The notes beneath the pieces are model-generated. The model searched no databases and was not told where the DNA came from. It saw only the letters and a list, made by a program, of their open reading frames with translations. Made by a program: the position numbers and the translations under genes. Shown piece by piece: positions 1 to 13,026 of a stretch of 64,000 nt of DNA (its first letter is position 1; each line of letters starts with the position of its first letter). The stretch is from Nectonema munidae (taxonomy: Eukaryota > Nematomorpha > Nectonematoida > Nectonematidae): positions 866,965 through 930,964 of the forward strand of contig JAUIRK010000897.1 in NCBI GenBank assembly GCA_030549495.1. The letters run 5' to 3'.

Positions 1-452
1 GATTTTTATTATTTTTCAAATTGAGACATTTTTTACCTTGCAAACGTTGATTTGCGGCTAAACTCACCTTTTCTACCCAATACCAGTTCTCTTTCTGTTG
101 CGCATCAATCAGTTACTCCCTATTAATGATGTCAACCACTGACTGTCATAAAATAAATTTGCTGTATATTTTACATTTTATTTCCCGTTCATTTTGTTTA
201 TTGAAAAGCAAATGATATTTTATGATGTTTTTCAAAAATTATTCTCTAAGAAGCGTTGGATGGGAAAAGTTTGAGAAAGACTGATTTACTAGATAACTGA
301 GGTTTCTATTTATGCACTCAAACTGAGATAACAAAATTAGTGCAAGCCTGCTTGAAATTTTTTAAACAATGCCCTTATATAGAATGTCTTTATAAAAACA
401 ATATGAATAATATTATAATATACTATGTTAATTAACAACAAAAATGTCTATT

Positions 453-478
453 TGCTTACAATCGATGAAATGGAAGAT
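453..478 (+). repeat. 26-bp exact direct repeat, copy 1
   Basis: The 26 bases at 453-478, beginning TGCTTACAATCGATG, recur without mismatch at 2089-2114. The sequence next to each copy differs. No element boundary is visible, so the origin is unknown; it could be the shared tip of two decayed transposon copies. Confidence 0.6.
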
Positions 479-617
479 AAACATTTCTAGTTAGAGAGAG
501 AGAGAGGTGTGGCTATTGTCTTAGTTTGCATACCCCATCCTAGGTCATCTTGCGAATATACTGATATTTAGTAATCGAAATTTATGCTTTTTTAATATTT
601 TGGAATAAACTTTATAA

Positions 618-779
<162 letters not shown>

Positions 780-2088
780 TAAATATTTATATTGCATATA
801 AATTCTTTTCAGTTAATTTTGATAGTAATAGGGAGGTGTGGGTGGCTAGAGCCTTTAGGACTTATAATTTATATTATTTATACTACTCTCACCTCACCCT
901 CTCCACCCGCTTTTAAATTTAGAACAAAAATGAATTTTCAAAAGTCAGATACAGAGAGAAACTATTTCTGTGTTCGTATATTTTATTTCTTTCCTTAAGA
1001 ATTATCTTGTTTTTCCTTTTTAGTCGCGACTTAACAATGTGTGTCGATTTTTCTTTTCCAGTTTATTTCTTCAAGCTACATGTTTGTGCATATACATGCA
1101 GAGTTTCAAATTCTTAAGGTTTAACCAGAGACTTGACTAAATATGCATTTAATTAGCGTCGGAAGGTAAAAGAAATAATTTTAAATGATTCAAGAATATT
1201 ATTAGTACTCATATTTCTGTAACTAAGACAAGATTTTATATTTTATGGATTCATATCTTTTTGAGGTATCCTGTTTTAAATCAGGAATGTAGCGATTGCG
1301 ATTTTTTGCAGATTTCGTGTGCGATTTTATTACTTTTGCTTGCTGATGTCGATTCTAATACTAATAAAATTTATATATATTTTTAAATTTTTATTAAATT
1401 AAGATGTCATTCAAAATATTAAAAATAATCTTACTGATTAAACCTGATAATAAAAGATAAACGCCAACTTTTATTCTTCTTTTAAATCTGAAAATATAAG
1501 TCTAATCTATATCATATCCAAGGCCGATTTGATATCTGACAGCCGCTATGGGCATCTAAAAAAAGCACACATTTTTTACTTTTTATGATAAAACTGCAAG
1601 AGTTGAACTCTCTTGATTAAAAGATACATCTTTTCTCAAAAACAACAAATTAAATGCATAAATTAACACTGAAAGTCGTCTTCACACCATGTGTTATCAC
1701 TGCTTACATTCACTTCAAGGCAGCTACAGTTCTAATGTAATATTTTTGGGACTGTTTATCGGATCTTTTTGTAAGATTTTTCAAATATTCCGTCAAATAA
1801 CAAAATATTAACATGTCAAAACTAGTTTGTTTTGACTTAATTAATTTCGTTACAGATATCCCAGAATCATGTGCATTTTTGAGGCTCGTAACAATTCAGC
1901 TCTTTCTTTAATCGCTATGCACAAATTTCGTCTGAATACGTTACTGCTAATAGAAATTATATTCCATTTTTAATACTTTAAATTAAAAAACGGTTCACGC
2001 AAACATTCGTTTTTCTTCATTTCAGGAGTTAGACGATTTCTTTTTGAAATTTTATCTCCGTTCTCTTCACTCCTAAAAGGTCCTTTCT

Positions 2089-2114
2089 TGCTTACAATCG
2101 ATGAAATGGAAGAT
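2089..2114 (+). repeat. 26-bp exact direct repeat, copy 2
   Basis: Identical to 453-478 and in the same orientation, about 1.6 kb away. No terminal repeats or target duplication are seen around it. Confidence 0.6.
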
Positions 2115-3111
2115 TACACCATTTTATTTCTAATTTTCTATAGTTGCGAAAACATTCATATTAATTTTGCTTCTTCAAATGTGATCAGTTTTTCTTAGAG
2201 CTGCTGTAGAAAAATTCTTCAAATTCTTTTTTTAATTTTAGTATTTAGGATGATGGAAATATATTTTGAGAATTACAGTATTCTTTTCTAGAAATTAATG
2301 CATCTTATAATTTAAATTCTTTGATGCTAATAAACTTAGTTGTTGTCTCGCATGATTTTATTTCAATGAATTATTATTAAAGTTAAATCATGTTTGTCTC
2401 CTAAATTTCAACTTCCTGGCCTTTAAAAAATAAATAGCGTAAGGACCTAAAGCATTATAACATTATAAGACCTATTTGTTTTTTAACTATCCCAGCATTA
2501 CAGATGTCGATTCGATAATCATTTTTGTATTTTCAATTAGACCTATTTCATCCCAGGGCGGCTAAATTGGTCTAACAAAATTTAACAATACTAAAAAGCA
2601 TATAAAGTAATGATGTAATTTCAAAATTACAGTAGCATTTGTGAATCGTATTTTTTTTATTCTTTTTCTCTTATAATTTCCATATAAGCAATTCTCTAGA
2701 TTTAGTAAACTTAAACTAATTTAAAATAAAAAGGCAATTTTGACAACTTCCTATTAAATCTCATTAAAATTATATTTCTGCTGCAAAGAAAAATAGGGAT
2801 AACCGCGCACTCTTCGTAAAAATAGTAAAATGCACCATTTTACCCTCCAAAGCGTTTCCTCAACAATTCATGCAAAAATCCTTAAATATTTTCACTTAAT
2901 TTTATATAATCATTATTATGAAAAATTTGCATCACTGTTTTATACTCCTTTGTTCTTAGAATTTTCAACGAAGAAAGTCTTCAACATGTAATTTTTTAAT
3001 ACAAATTTTAAATAATGTCTGTAAAGTGAGTTTTCAAGGCATAGTAAATATATTTGTTAAGTAATGAGGATTTAATCTTTTTGAAGTTGTCATTTTTAAT
3101 ATATATCATAT

Positions 3112-3387
3112 TTATGCATATAATGTCAACATTTCACCGTATTTAATTTTGGGGATAAAATCAATGTAAATTGGCCCGAAAATGACTTGTTTCTTTAAAC
3201 TTAATTTTGCAATTATTTGTCTAAGAACTCTTTTTATTTTGCAGCCGTCTTTGACAATAGAGAAACCAAATACAACTTTTCGCGCTCTTGACGTTAACAC
3301 AGGAAGTCCTAAGTTACGCTCGCACACATTCCACGATTTCAATCTTTTGAAAAAGGATGAATGAAGCAGGATCATTTTTGTGATCAT
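3112..3387 (-). pseudogene. possible Tc1/mariner helix-turn-helix fragment
   Basis: A 91-codon minus-strand frame contains the segment GLPVLTSRARKVVF followed by a basic stretch with VLRQIIAKL. This resembles the N-terminal paired-type helix-turn-helix region of Tc1-like transposases, where a GRxxVLTSRxxR pattern is common. Nothing recognisable as a DDE catalytic domain follows and no terminal repeats are seen. It could be an old Tc1 fragment or a chance resemblance; I lean slightly to chance. Confidence 0.25.
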
Positions 3388-3399
3388 TTAGAACCCAGA

Positions 3400-5916
3400 C
3401 TTTCGTTTCTTACACCCACTAATTACTATAATGATATTTATTATAATGCTGTTATTTTTTTACTCAAATTTGTTATGCTATTTATTCATCAAAAAGGAGT
3501 GAGGTATTTTTGTCTTTTCCACATACACTAACTACTAAATCAATGTATGAGATAAAAACTGTTATTTTTTTATTTTTATTCAAATTGTTATTTTATTTAT
3601 TATTAATAAAGTTTATTCTAAAGTTTAATTACTTATATCTTAAGCTTCTCTATTATTTTAGATACACAAATCTTATTCCTTACTATACCCTAATCATATC
3701 CCACTAAAAATTCCTTTCCAAAAACCAAATAAAATACTTTCATTTTTATTTATTACACAACAATTGATTCTATTTAATATTTAAAAAAAAAGTAACTAGA
3801 AGATATACCAGGGCGGTAATGCGCCCCCTACCCTGTAAATTTTAAATTTCCAGAATTTTATATCCTTTTTTCTAGTATTTGAAAGACTTGTTTGTCTTGT
3901 GAGCAGGTTCTTGTCATATACACATTGGACGTAAACGCAAAGCTGAACTAAGATTTTTCAGCATCCATTGAATTTCGAATCAATAAAACCACCTCTTATA
4001 CGTCATCACTCATCAGATATCTTTCCTATTAGTCTTCTAATTGTATCATTTGAATGGAAGATACTATCACATTCAATATGATATCTTTGCAGCAAGGTAA
4101 TTCCAACTGTTCTCGAATGTTGTGCGACTTATTGACAACAATTTTTGAAACTTTGTAGACGGCTTTCATACCACACTTAATTTTGCAAAAGTATTCCTAT
4201 GGTTTCAGTTGTCAAGTAATAATGGCGGTGTGTTCATTGAGCAAAAATTTTTTTATAATAAATTTAGAAAATTATAAAATAGTCCCCCCCCCCCCTCTCG
4301 CCTTAAAATTTTGAGGATATACGACTCTGGGACATACATATATTATTACCTAACGCGAAATATTTCAAATCTCCCGGTGCTTGTAACGCCTCGCTTACCA
4401 CCAGCAAACTCTTGTATAAATGATGTGTTGACAATAATATAACGTAATATATTATCGTATGATTGTGTTCTTTCATTGTTGTCTTCTATATATTTCTATT
4501 TAAATAGACATCATCATACTCAATTATCTATAGTTTGTGATTTACTTTGCATAGTGAGATAAAAAGCAGTCTTAAGTATTCTATTAATTGAAATTAAAAC
4601 AAAATTATTTTTATTTTCAAAACTTGGAATGAATATAGGTTCACTTTATTAGAACAATAGTAACACGTATTGTCAATATTTTATTTGCACTAGGTAAGGG
4701 TGGACTAACTTTTTGGAGTGTATATTTTTATATAGGCTATTTTGTCTACTCTCTACCCAGATCAGGTGGTCTGCGAAAGTTTTAATCATGAATCGCCATT
4801 ATTTTAACCAATCAAAAGATGTGTGTCCTCTTATTTTTTATAAAAACTGTTATCCTTTTCTCAGTTTATTCATTTCTTCATTAATATTTTTTTACTTTTA
4901 TTTATCTTCACTATTTCTAACACTTTTATGGAAAATTTTTAATTGTTTTAGTCAAAAAAATACTCCAAATAATCGAATATAATATTTAGCCCAAACAGCC
5001 TTTTTATGATTAGAAATTTTTATTCTTTGATGAATCTAAATCTTTACTAATAAAAAGGAATATTACTTTGAATTACTGTTTTTTTCTAATCATGATTAAA
5101 ATAATATTTTGAGAATCAAAACTGTAATTATAAAAATTCAGTGAATCATTATCTAGATTCTATACCTTTTCAAATTTAAATTTAAATATACCCAAAATAT
5201 TCTATGGAAATTTTATTTAACAGAAAGTAAATACTCTTTCATGTTTAAAACTTTTGATAGCAATCCTTACATTTTTCTATAGATTAATTACAATAAATAG
5301 GACTTACAATGTCAGTAGATTCAGAAATAATTCTCTCCAATTCACGAAGTCTGAATTCATATCTTTTCAAGTAGGAAAACTTTTCCTATTCTAAAATAAA
5401 TCTCATTCTTTCAGCAAGTTTTTGTTTTACTTTATCTTTAATGATTACCCAAATGTTTCTATTAGAGATGTATCGGATGTGAAATTTTTTATATATCCGC
5501 GGAAGCGCATATCAAATTTGACATCCTTGCGGGTGCGAATATCATAATTGTTATTCTAAGCAAACACAAGTTTTATACTTATTAGAAATTTAGAGAGAAG
5601 ATATCAATGTATATGTGTTATCATAAAGAAATACTTATAAAAATTCTGAAAAAAACTTTGCGGTATATAGGTTTCAATACTCTCCGACTCTTAGAATTCA
5701 GAAATATTTGAACATATTAAAATTCAATATTGATTCGATTTTAGAATAAAACAGCTTTATCTAAAACTACAGGAAAGACGAAAAATTTGATACAGAAGCA
5801 GAGCCAGAATTAAAATATATAAGAAAGACACCTAGTAATCACAAAAATACGTAAAAAGGTCAATCCATATGCTGGCAAAAATAAATGTTGAATAGAAAAC
5901 CTAATTCCGTCTTCTA
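3400..5916. other. non-coding AT-rich DNA
   Basis: No gene recognised. It has a 12-base C run at 4284-4295. The stretch around 5460-5545 has GC-rich patches with a start like AGAGATGTATCGG that resemble degenerate hAT ends, but no paired terminus was found. The 89-codon frame at 4713-4982 is hydrophobic and AT-driven and matches no known protein. Confidence 0.5.
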
Positions 5917-6042
5917 CTCCTATCCAGTGGCGTAGCCAAAAAATAGAAGTTGGGGGGCATGCAAGAAATTTACTGGGGCAATCATATTGGAAGGTATTTG
6001 GGGGGGGGGCACTGCTCCTCTAGCTACGCCCCTGCTCCTATC
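5917..6042. mobile_element. short hAT-type MITE with 8-bp target duplication
   Basis: A 110-bp palindromic element (5925-6034) begins CAGTGGCGTAGCC and ends TAGCTACGCCCCTG, so its ends are inverted repeats. It is bordered on both sides by the same 8 bases, CTCCTATC (5917-5924 and 6035-6042). CAG/CTG termini with 8-bp duplications are the signature of hAT superfamily DNA transposons. It has no coding capacity, so it is non-autonomous, and it carries a run of ten G at 6000-6009. The exact flanking duplication suggests a fairly recent insertion. Confidence 0.85.
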
Positions 6043-9000
6043 CCTTTAAAATCTGCGGCTTTGCAACCCTGTCTAGAACACATGATACATTATCGAGCGG
6101 TCATACAAAAATTATATCAACATATGGTTTCACGAAAACAGGAAAAATCATCTCCATTCCTAATTTTATCATTGGTCTGTGCATTAGGTCTTTTAAAAAT
6201 TGCACCAATTAGAGTAATTGGTATTAAAATTTGATGCTACATAAAGTAGATAAAAAATATCATAATCTTGCATGCCATCAACTGATGCAGTCATTAGTTA
6301 TCTAAAACAAAAAGTGGTGAAAATTCATCATTTTTCACTTGTACAATTTTTGGGCATGACTTTTCAATTGAACGTGATTTTTTAAGTTAATTTTATCTTG
6401 CCATTTTGAGATTAGTTATTTACTATTAGTTTAACGAAAAAATGATATCAGACAGCTCCTGCTTGACCAATTATTATTATCCATGTCCATAAGTAAGTGT
6501 ACGTTCATAAAATGATATTTTTCTAATTTGCAAATTAACTTTAAAATATGTTAAGATATTTTGAAAGATTTGAGTTGGTTTAAGAGCATGCAATGATTTA
6601 ACGAAACTTAAGATTAAATCTCAAGTGGATTCAACTCAAAATATCGATTTAATTATAAAGACGTGCTTAATTTTTTCAGTATAATTGCATTAACTAATAT
6701 AAATTTTATGGTACCTTTGGGTCTGAAAAACACTGATAACGTGAATTTCATTTTACTTTTTTTGTCATATCGATCCGTTTTAAGTTGCATGTTAAATTAC
6801 ATGCATGATTTTGTATATAAATGAATGAAATTAAGCAATTTTTTAAATTCAACAAAAAAATGATAGATTTTAGATTAAAGGTATTTCAAGGATAAAAAGG
6901 AAAAAATTTATTGCTAATCTAAGAAAAATTCGATAGGTGTAAGTCTTCTATTTTTAAAAAATATTAATGAAATGAAAGAGTTCAGAGAAAAAGATCATAG
7001 TTTTTGTTGTAGTCAGCAAAGAAATCTTTATCCTTTTTCAGGGTTATGTAATCCATTTCGTTGTCATCCTCAATGCTGGACCTCCTACTCCACTTTTTGT
7101 TCTTTGCTTCTTTGTTGATACAGTTGAAACTTTTGCAGTGACTTTCAGTTCGGAACAAGACATTTTCAAAATCTTTCTTCATTTTCATATTTATCTCAAA
7201 AGAGCACCACGTTAAGAGGAGAAAAAAAGTTACCTAATCGTAAAAAAATTGATTTACATTTCAAATATCAATTAAATTGGAAAATCAATAAAATACTACC
7301 CAGTAAATCAAGAAATCTTTTGCATCAGTTAAAACTGTCGATGGAATGAAATGTGTTAAAATTATGTAGTAACTTGTCTGAATTTCAAGTACATGAAGAA
7401 TATTTTTATCCTGTTTTTTAAAGTAATTAATTGAGTTTTGCAGTTCTTGAAATGTTAAAAAATTCTAGAATTATCTTGTTCCAGAGAACGCTCAAATTAA
7501 CTATTTTCCCCCACTAGCGAGAAATATGCTACTTGAGTAACTATTAGAATTTTAATAGGGAAAAAACTTACAAATAGGAAGAGTTTCATTGTCGTAATGA
7601 ATAACTTGCTTGAGTGTCTTGGGAAACTTTTCAAAGGAGTTGTCAACGAATGAGAGAATCTGTAGGAGAGTATGCAGTTTATGCTCGTGATAGAAAAGCC
7701 AATGGTGTTGGAGATTCCAAGGTGTTAAATGGAAATTTCACACAATCCAGTATAGACACTGCTTCTTACTTGAAAACAGTAACTAAAAGCAACGTGGATG
7801 ATCACTAGCGATAGTGCTCTAATAATAAGAATAGAGCTTCATGTGTTAATTGACTGTTATTGTGTTTTAAATTAAATCTTTATATACAATTTCATTGACA
7901 TAAAATATTCTCCTTTAATTGGCTATTTATAATATCCTTTGTAATGTTTCAGTGCTTGATGCATCACATTTTTAACCTCGCAATCATAGAATTATGGTGG
8001 AAATAAATTTGAGCGTATAAACTATAAAGGATAAGATTCATGCAGCAACGTAAATAACGGGTATTACTACATCTGCCTTCAGCAAAAGATAATTTCTTAT
8101 TCTGTATGGCTTAACTTGTGCTCTCAGTTTATTGGATGATAACTTTTTACCAATGAAACACTTTATGCTATTTGACTGACATCAGAGATGACGATGAAGG
8201 TGTATGCTACAGTCTCTAGTGCGGTTCGATTTAGAGTTGGGGAGGAAAACAGGACCGAGAGACCTATTCGCCAAGGGGAACAGACCGTTGATGAGGCAAA
8301 ATTGACAAACATGTTATAATTAAAATTATATAATATATGAAATTTGAATGAAAAAACAAATTTTAAAGCTAAATTTTTAACAAATGTAAAAAAAAGCTTA
8401 CTATTTTCACGAAACAAACTTTCAACTTTTTCTGGTTCCAAATTCATTCTTTTGATCGTAATAAAATTTCATCCTCAACTTTTGATTTTCATGAATTATC
8501 TCAGTAGTTCTTAATCTCTGGGATGAAATGTTCAGGGAATTCTCCTCAGAGTAGAAAACAGACAGGTAAACCTTTGATACAAAATAGTCATCTTGCATCT
8601 TTTCATATATAAGACTTTCTTTTAAAGTGCGACTGTGCTTCGCACGTACTTTTGTTTTCTCTCAAAGTTGTAGCACCCTATTCAGAAACTTTACACGTGA
8701 CAGCCAACATAACTCAGTGTGAATAAGAACAGAGAAGGCAGGACTTATTTCCGAACACTTGTTGTAGTTCAAATGGGAGTCATCGCCAAGAAGGCATTGA
8801 AGCCGCATTTATCATGGATGGAACCCCATGGAAACACAGACCAACGAGGAGTTCAAAACAAGGGCTTAAGTAGAAATGTTTCCAGGATTTTAAAAATATC
8901 TTATCGACGAGTTAATGTGACCAATTCCTCAGAGAACAAAGAAATAACTTATTGGTCTAAGTAGCAAACATAAACAATGTTTTGGCAACACAATGCAACA

Positions 9001-9100
9001 TTTGTGGACTCATCCACTTGCAATTAATCACGCGATAATCAAAAATTGCAACTATAATATCCTTACTCATCTCCTAGATCTGATATATGAATATATCATT
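6043..9100. other. non-coding region, no supported gene
   Basis: Several short frames exist but none is convincing. The frame at 7614-7808 has a stretch (RESVGEYAVYARD) vaguely like a retroelement gag segment. A short frame at 8186-8320 has balanced codons but no recognisable motif. The 8719-8964 frame is not recognised. I see no splice-linked exon series. Confidence 0.4.
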
Positions 9101-9126
9101 CAATGAGGGAATTGGCATCAATTGGT

Positions 9127-9330
9127 TTATCGCTCTTCTCCAAGAATTACCTTCCTTGCTTCAAGAATGCAAGGTTTAATGAGATCACTAATGATATGAG
9201 GTTTCTTTGTCTGCCAAATTATTGGAACAACTTCATCTTTATCAAGCTTCCATTGCTCTCTTGTTCTTTTGAGGGAAATGACGGGTACACTTTTATCCAG
9301 CAGTTTGCTATGAAAATAATCAAAATACAC
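9127..9330 (-). pseudogene. hAT (ZBED5/GTF2IRD2-like) transposase N-terminal fragment
   Basis: The 67-codon minus-strand frame contains the order QTKKPHIISDLIKPCILEA then RKVILGEE. This matches the region downstream of the BED finger in ZBED5/GTF2IRD2-type hAT transposases, where a KPHTIGE...LIKPC pattern is typical. Only this small piece is readable. It points away from a hAT 5' terminus at 10320-10384 in the same orientation, so both are probably parts of one decayed element. No host gene function is implied. Confidence 0.6.
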
Positions 9331-10319
9331 CTTTAGTTTGTTAGGCTTTATATTTTATAACTCTAAATGTTACAGTAAGCGACGCATTTCGTCTTAATCA
9401 CATATTTTTTAACGATACTTGTGAACCCATCGTGATAAAAGCACTATTGTATGTACGCTTCTTGAAAGACATATTTGCGTACAGAAAACAAGAATATGAG
9501 TAAATTTGATTTCAGAAACGTGTGAAATAAAGATGAAGTAAGAATTGATAGTTTAGAGATCTACATCTTTTTATCATCGTATGTATGTAAACTTATATGT
9601 ATTTTTGGGCTTAGTGTGGATATATATATATGCCTCTCTTCCTCACCTTTATTTCAGTGATTCCGTTGGGGGATTTTTTCGGCCATTGCCTGTTTTCGCG
9701 AGCAATCAGCATATATTTGCAGCCTTCTATATCGACTTTGATTTTTTCAAACGCACATGATTGGCATTTCTAAATTTCACTTGAAAATGAGGCGAATGAA
9801 TGAAACTTGAAACATTGGCAACAGTTAAAGCTACTTTTATACGAAAATCTTACTGTATTGTACATTTTAAAAAGTCTAAAGTACTCTAATAATGGCGCTG
9901 AGCTTAAATTTAATATTTTTCGGCGGTGGCCCTTACGAAAAGACTGACAGCACAACATTCACACAAATGACATATGGATACTTCTTCTCTCAGAAAACAT
10001 CTTAGAATGCATGCATGTATCGCAACTTCGACAAAAATCACTCCTTGCTGATCAGTGATCACTCTAAATAGATTTTATTACCGCCTAAACACAAAAAATA
10101 AAATACACAGTAGAGGTAGACATGACACCTGACAGAAATAGAGGCATGCCTGAAGAAGACCGACTTCAAATAAATACCAGCTAGGGTGATTTCACACATC
10201 CTGAATCTCTTTCACTTCTGCACTTCACTGTTTCTCATTGGTGAGAGCAGTAACGAGCACGTGCCACAAAACTACAACTCTTTGATTTCCCCAACCATTC
10301 TTAAATATTGAATGATCCC

Positions 10320-10384
10320 TGGAGAATCTTCAAACGACCCACCTCTTAACCTGGGGGTCACGACCTCCAGGTTAAGAACAAGTG
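10320..10384 (-). mobile_element. hAT 5' terminus with internal palindrome
   Basis: Read on the minus strand from 10384 inward, the sequence starts CACTTGTTCTTAACCTGGAG and continues into GTCGTGACCCCCAGGTTAAG, folding on itself as a near-perfect palindrome. This is the usual CAGTGGTTCTTAACC-type tip of ZBED5-like hAT elements. The transposase fragment at 9127-9330 lies downstream in the same orientation. A matching left tip was not identified. Confidence 0.6.
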
Positions 10385-12521
10385 AACGAGTTGTTAGATG
10401 TTTTTCAATTTGGTTGAAAGAGAAAGTTGATCAGTTTCACTATTAAATTCAAAATAATAAATATGAATTATTTCCGAGTCTAAAACATTAGTTATGTTGA
10501 CTTTTTCTAGATCAATTTTTTTGTTTGAAACTAAATTGAAAAACATTAAATGATTAGCAAGTTTCAATTTTTTTCTTCAAAAATGCGATTCAACTTTTAG
10601 CCCGTCTTTAAAATTTTGGCAAAAAAGCCTAAACGATTATCGTTTTAGTCTTTGAAAAACTGATTCATGCAATCATTATGGTAGATATATTCTTCTTCTC
10701 ACAACACATTATTCTGCTTCTTCATTATGTTAGAAAAGTTTTTCAATGATAGCAGTTATCGTTTGTATTTTTTAAGCTAATTTTTGATCGGTGTTTTCTA
10801 GTTCCTCTTTTTTATACTGTATCTGTCTTTTGCATCGATGTGAAGGGAAAGGATATCGGGAGTAACAAGAGATTTTGTTTACAAATCAGCTTTAAGTCTT
10901 TATTAGACGGATCTCTGGCTGGTATTAAGAGTTCTCAATTACTTCAGGTTTATCATTGGAGCGCTTACTTGGATCATTTCATTTCTTGAAACACCAACTC
11001 GCAAACTTCGTCTTAGTTAACATTTCTCTTTCTTTCAACTCATGGATCAATCTTCTTTGAATTTCTTTTGAACTTCGTATATGGACTGTTGCCGGTATGC
11101 CTTCAGAGTTTTTGGTAAAACTATTTGTAATGTTTACATTTCTGATTAACATACAACTCTCTATCTCCATTTTATGATGAAATTGTTGATCTTGTTTACT
11201 GTTCCTCCATCCTTTAAAAGACTTTTGATTTCGCTATTTTAGAAAGTATAATTTTTTGATTTATTTATTTTAAAGGTAAAAATAAACACTAACTAAAGGA
11301 TTATATAACCGAACGACTAACTAATTAACTGTCCAACTAACGAACGATCTAACTAACTAATCATATACTTAAATAACTTTAATTTGGAGTTTCAATTTTA
11401 ATTTGATACTAAGTTTGTTAGTTAAGTATATTAATTAGTTTGTTCTTGAAAACTTTTGCGCGATTCACCTTGAATTTATAAATGATAGATTTTAGGTTAC
11501 AAAAGCTTTGCTTTTTTTATTATCAAGTTTCCAAACTGATATGACCTTTGGTTGAACCAAGTGATGTTTTCATGGATATTCCAGTCAAAAAAAATTCGGT
11601 GCATTCTTCACCAAGTGATATCATGATGAAAAACGCATGGGAACTTGAGACAAGAAACTTAAATAATTGATTATTTTCCTATCGAAGATATTCACACTCT
11701 TAAACGTCCTAAGGTAAAATTTACATTAATTAAATTTTCCCTCTTGAAAAATAAATAAGGGGGTAAATTTCATAAAGGGAAGCGTAGGATATTCTTGAGG
11801 TTCATAGAATTTCAAGCTAAGATCTTTCATAATAATCAGGGATGATAAAAAAATCTTTCTTCTTTCTTTTCTTTGATACTGAATTTTGGTTCGACTAGAT
11901 TGACATTCTTAAAGGATATAGATAGCCTTTCGAATATTTAATTTTTTTAAGGTTGTAATAAAAATATTTACATTTAAAAAATTGAATCAGACTAAAATTT
12001 TTAAAATAAGCTTACGCCGATGCTCAGGAAGAGTTAGTTAGATAATTATTTAAATTTTAATTATTCAATCAAGACAAACTTTTAGCTCGTTTTTATATAA
12101 ATTTAGTATAATAGTATCCAACATCATTAGTATATAGGTTGAAAAATAGCATTCTAAAATTCCTGTATACTAACTAGTATACGGAATTAAACTATTTTTA
12201 AAATTGTTATACACACAGAAAAACATTTTTCCAATTTTTCCTGAAATGTATCCTCATGACTAAGTTTTTTTATACAAATCTTTAATTAAATTTTAATGAT
12301 TTTTTTAAGGTTAATTATTGTACTTAGTCACGTAATTAGTTAGAGAGGTTATACATTATAGGTTAGGTGGTTAGAGTTGGAGTGCTATTCGAGTATAAAA
12401 CGTTTTTTGAAAAACTCATCTGTCACATCTTTCAAATGCACTATAAAATATATAATAACGTCTCAAAATTTTAGTATCAGATATTTTATTTAATTTTCCA
12501 CGTGAAAGTCTTGAAAAAAAC
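10385..12521. other. non-coding AT-rich DNA
   Basis: Nothing gene-like was recognised. A short run of imperfect AACTAACT-type repeats lies around 11290-11370. The 63-codon minus-strand frame at 10979-11170 matches nothing I know. Confidence 0.5.
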
Positions 12522-12522
12522 A

Positions 12523-12528
12523 TTTATT
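12523..12528 (-). terminator. candidate polyadenylation signal of TMEM256
   Basis: TTTATT on the plus strand gives AATAAA on the minus strand, 94 bases beyond the TMEM256 stop codon. Position and orientation suit a 3' end signal, though AATAAA-like hexamers are common in such AT-rich DNA. Confidence 0.45.
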
Positions 12529-12621
12529 CCAAATGAAACACATTTTATCAGAGCCAAAAGTTTAACAAAAATATAGAAGACAAATAAAATAAGGAAATCT
12601 CCATGACAAATGATCACAAGA

Positions 12622-13026
12622 CTAAAATGCCATGACAAATGAACCCAAAGCGATTAAGGAGCCTCCGAGTGGAGTGAGGAAGTTGAAATTTTCCTGGAGA
12701 GCAAGTGTGTAGTAGTAGCAGCTTCCTGAAAAGCAAAGCAGGCCGGATAAGACTAAGAGGGCAGAGATGGTGGGCCTCTTGGACTGGACGCTGGCGATGA
12801 GTGCCAGAGAAGAGAGCAGATGCATGTAGTTTCCGTTTCCAAAGGAATCCTTAAGCACGTTCGGAATGTCCTTTTTTTGAATCACGTGGAAGTTGTAGGC
12901 CGCTAGCAGGAAAGCTAGTGAGAGCGAAACACATCCTATCCTGTAGAAAATATTTTCATTGAGAACGCCCACTCTTCTATCCTTTGTTTCACAAGATTCT
13001 TTAAATTTGACATACGAAGAAGACAT
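12622..13026 (-). CDS. TMEM256: TMEM256 (DUF423/UPF0451 family) membrane protein
   Basis: An uninterrupted 134-residue frame from ATG (13024-13026) to TAG. Family hallmarks occur in order: a basic N-terminal tail (1-26), a first membrane segment starting FYRIGCVSLSLAFLLAAYNF (27-46), a central NYMHLLSSLALIASV helix (66-80), a third segment with LVLSGLLCFSGSCYYYTLAL (91-110) and a C-terminal TPLGGSLIALGSFVMAF helix (118-134). Order and length match TMEM256 proteins, which are about 110-130 residues with four membrane helices and no established function. Start context is good, with A at -3. It is intronless here, unlike its transposon-filled surroundings, and codon use is less AT-skewed. A retrocopy is possible, but the open frame suggests a live gene. 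Confidence 0.85.
   Translation of the reverse strand: MSSSYVKFKESCETKDRRVGVLNENIFYRIGCVSLSLAFLLAAYNFHVIQKKDIPNVLKDSFGNGNYMHLLSSLALIASVQSKRPTISALLVLSGLLCFSGSCYYYTLALQENFNFLTPLGGSLIALGSFVMAF

Noticed and set aside
5950-6234. 94-codon plus-strand frame
   Set aside because: Its first part runs through the palindromic MITE at 5925-6034 and the rest has no family match.
7614-7808. gag-like frame with RESVGEYAVYARD
   Set aside because: Only a dozen residues recall a gag protein; no neighbouring retroelement parts or LTRs.
8186-8320. possible short coding exon
   Set aside because: Balanced codons, but no splice-linked partner exon and no recognisable protein.
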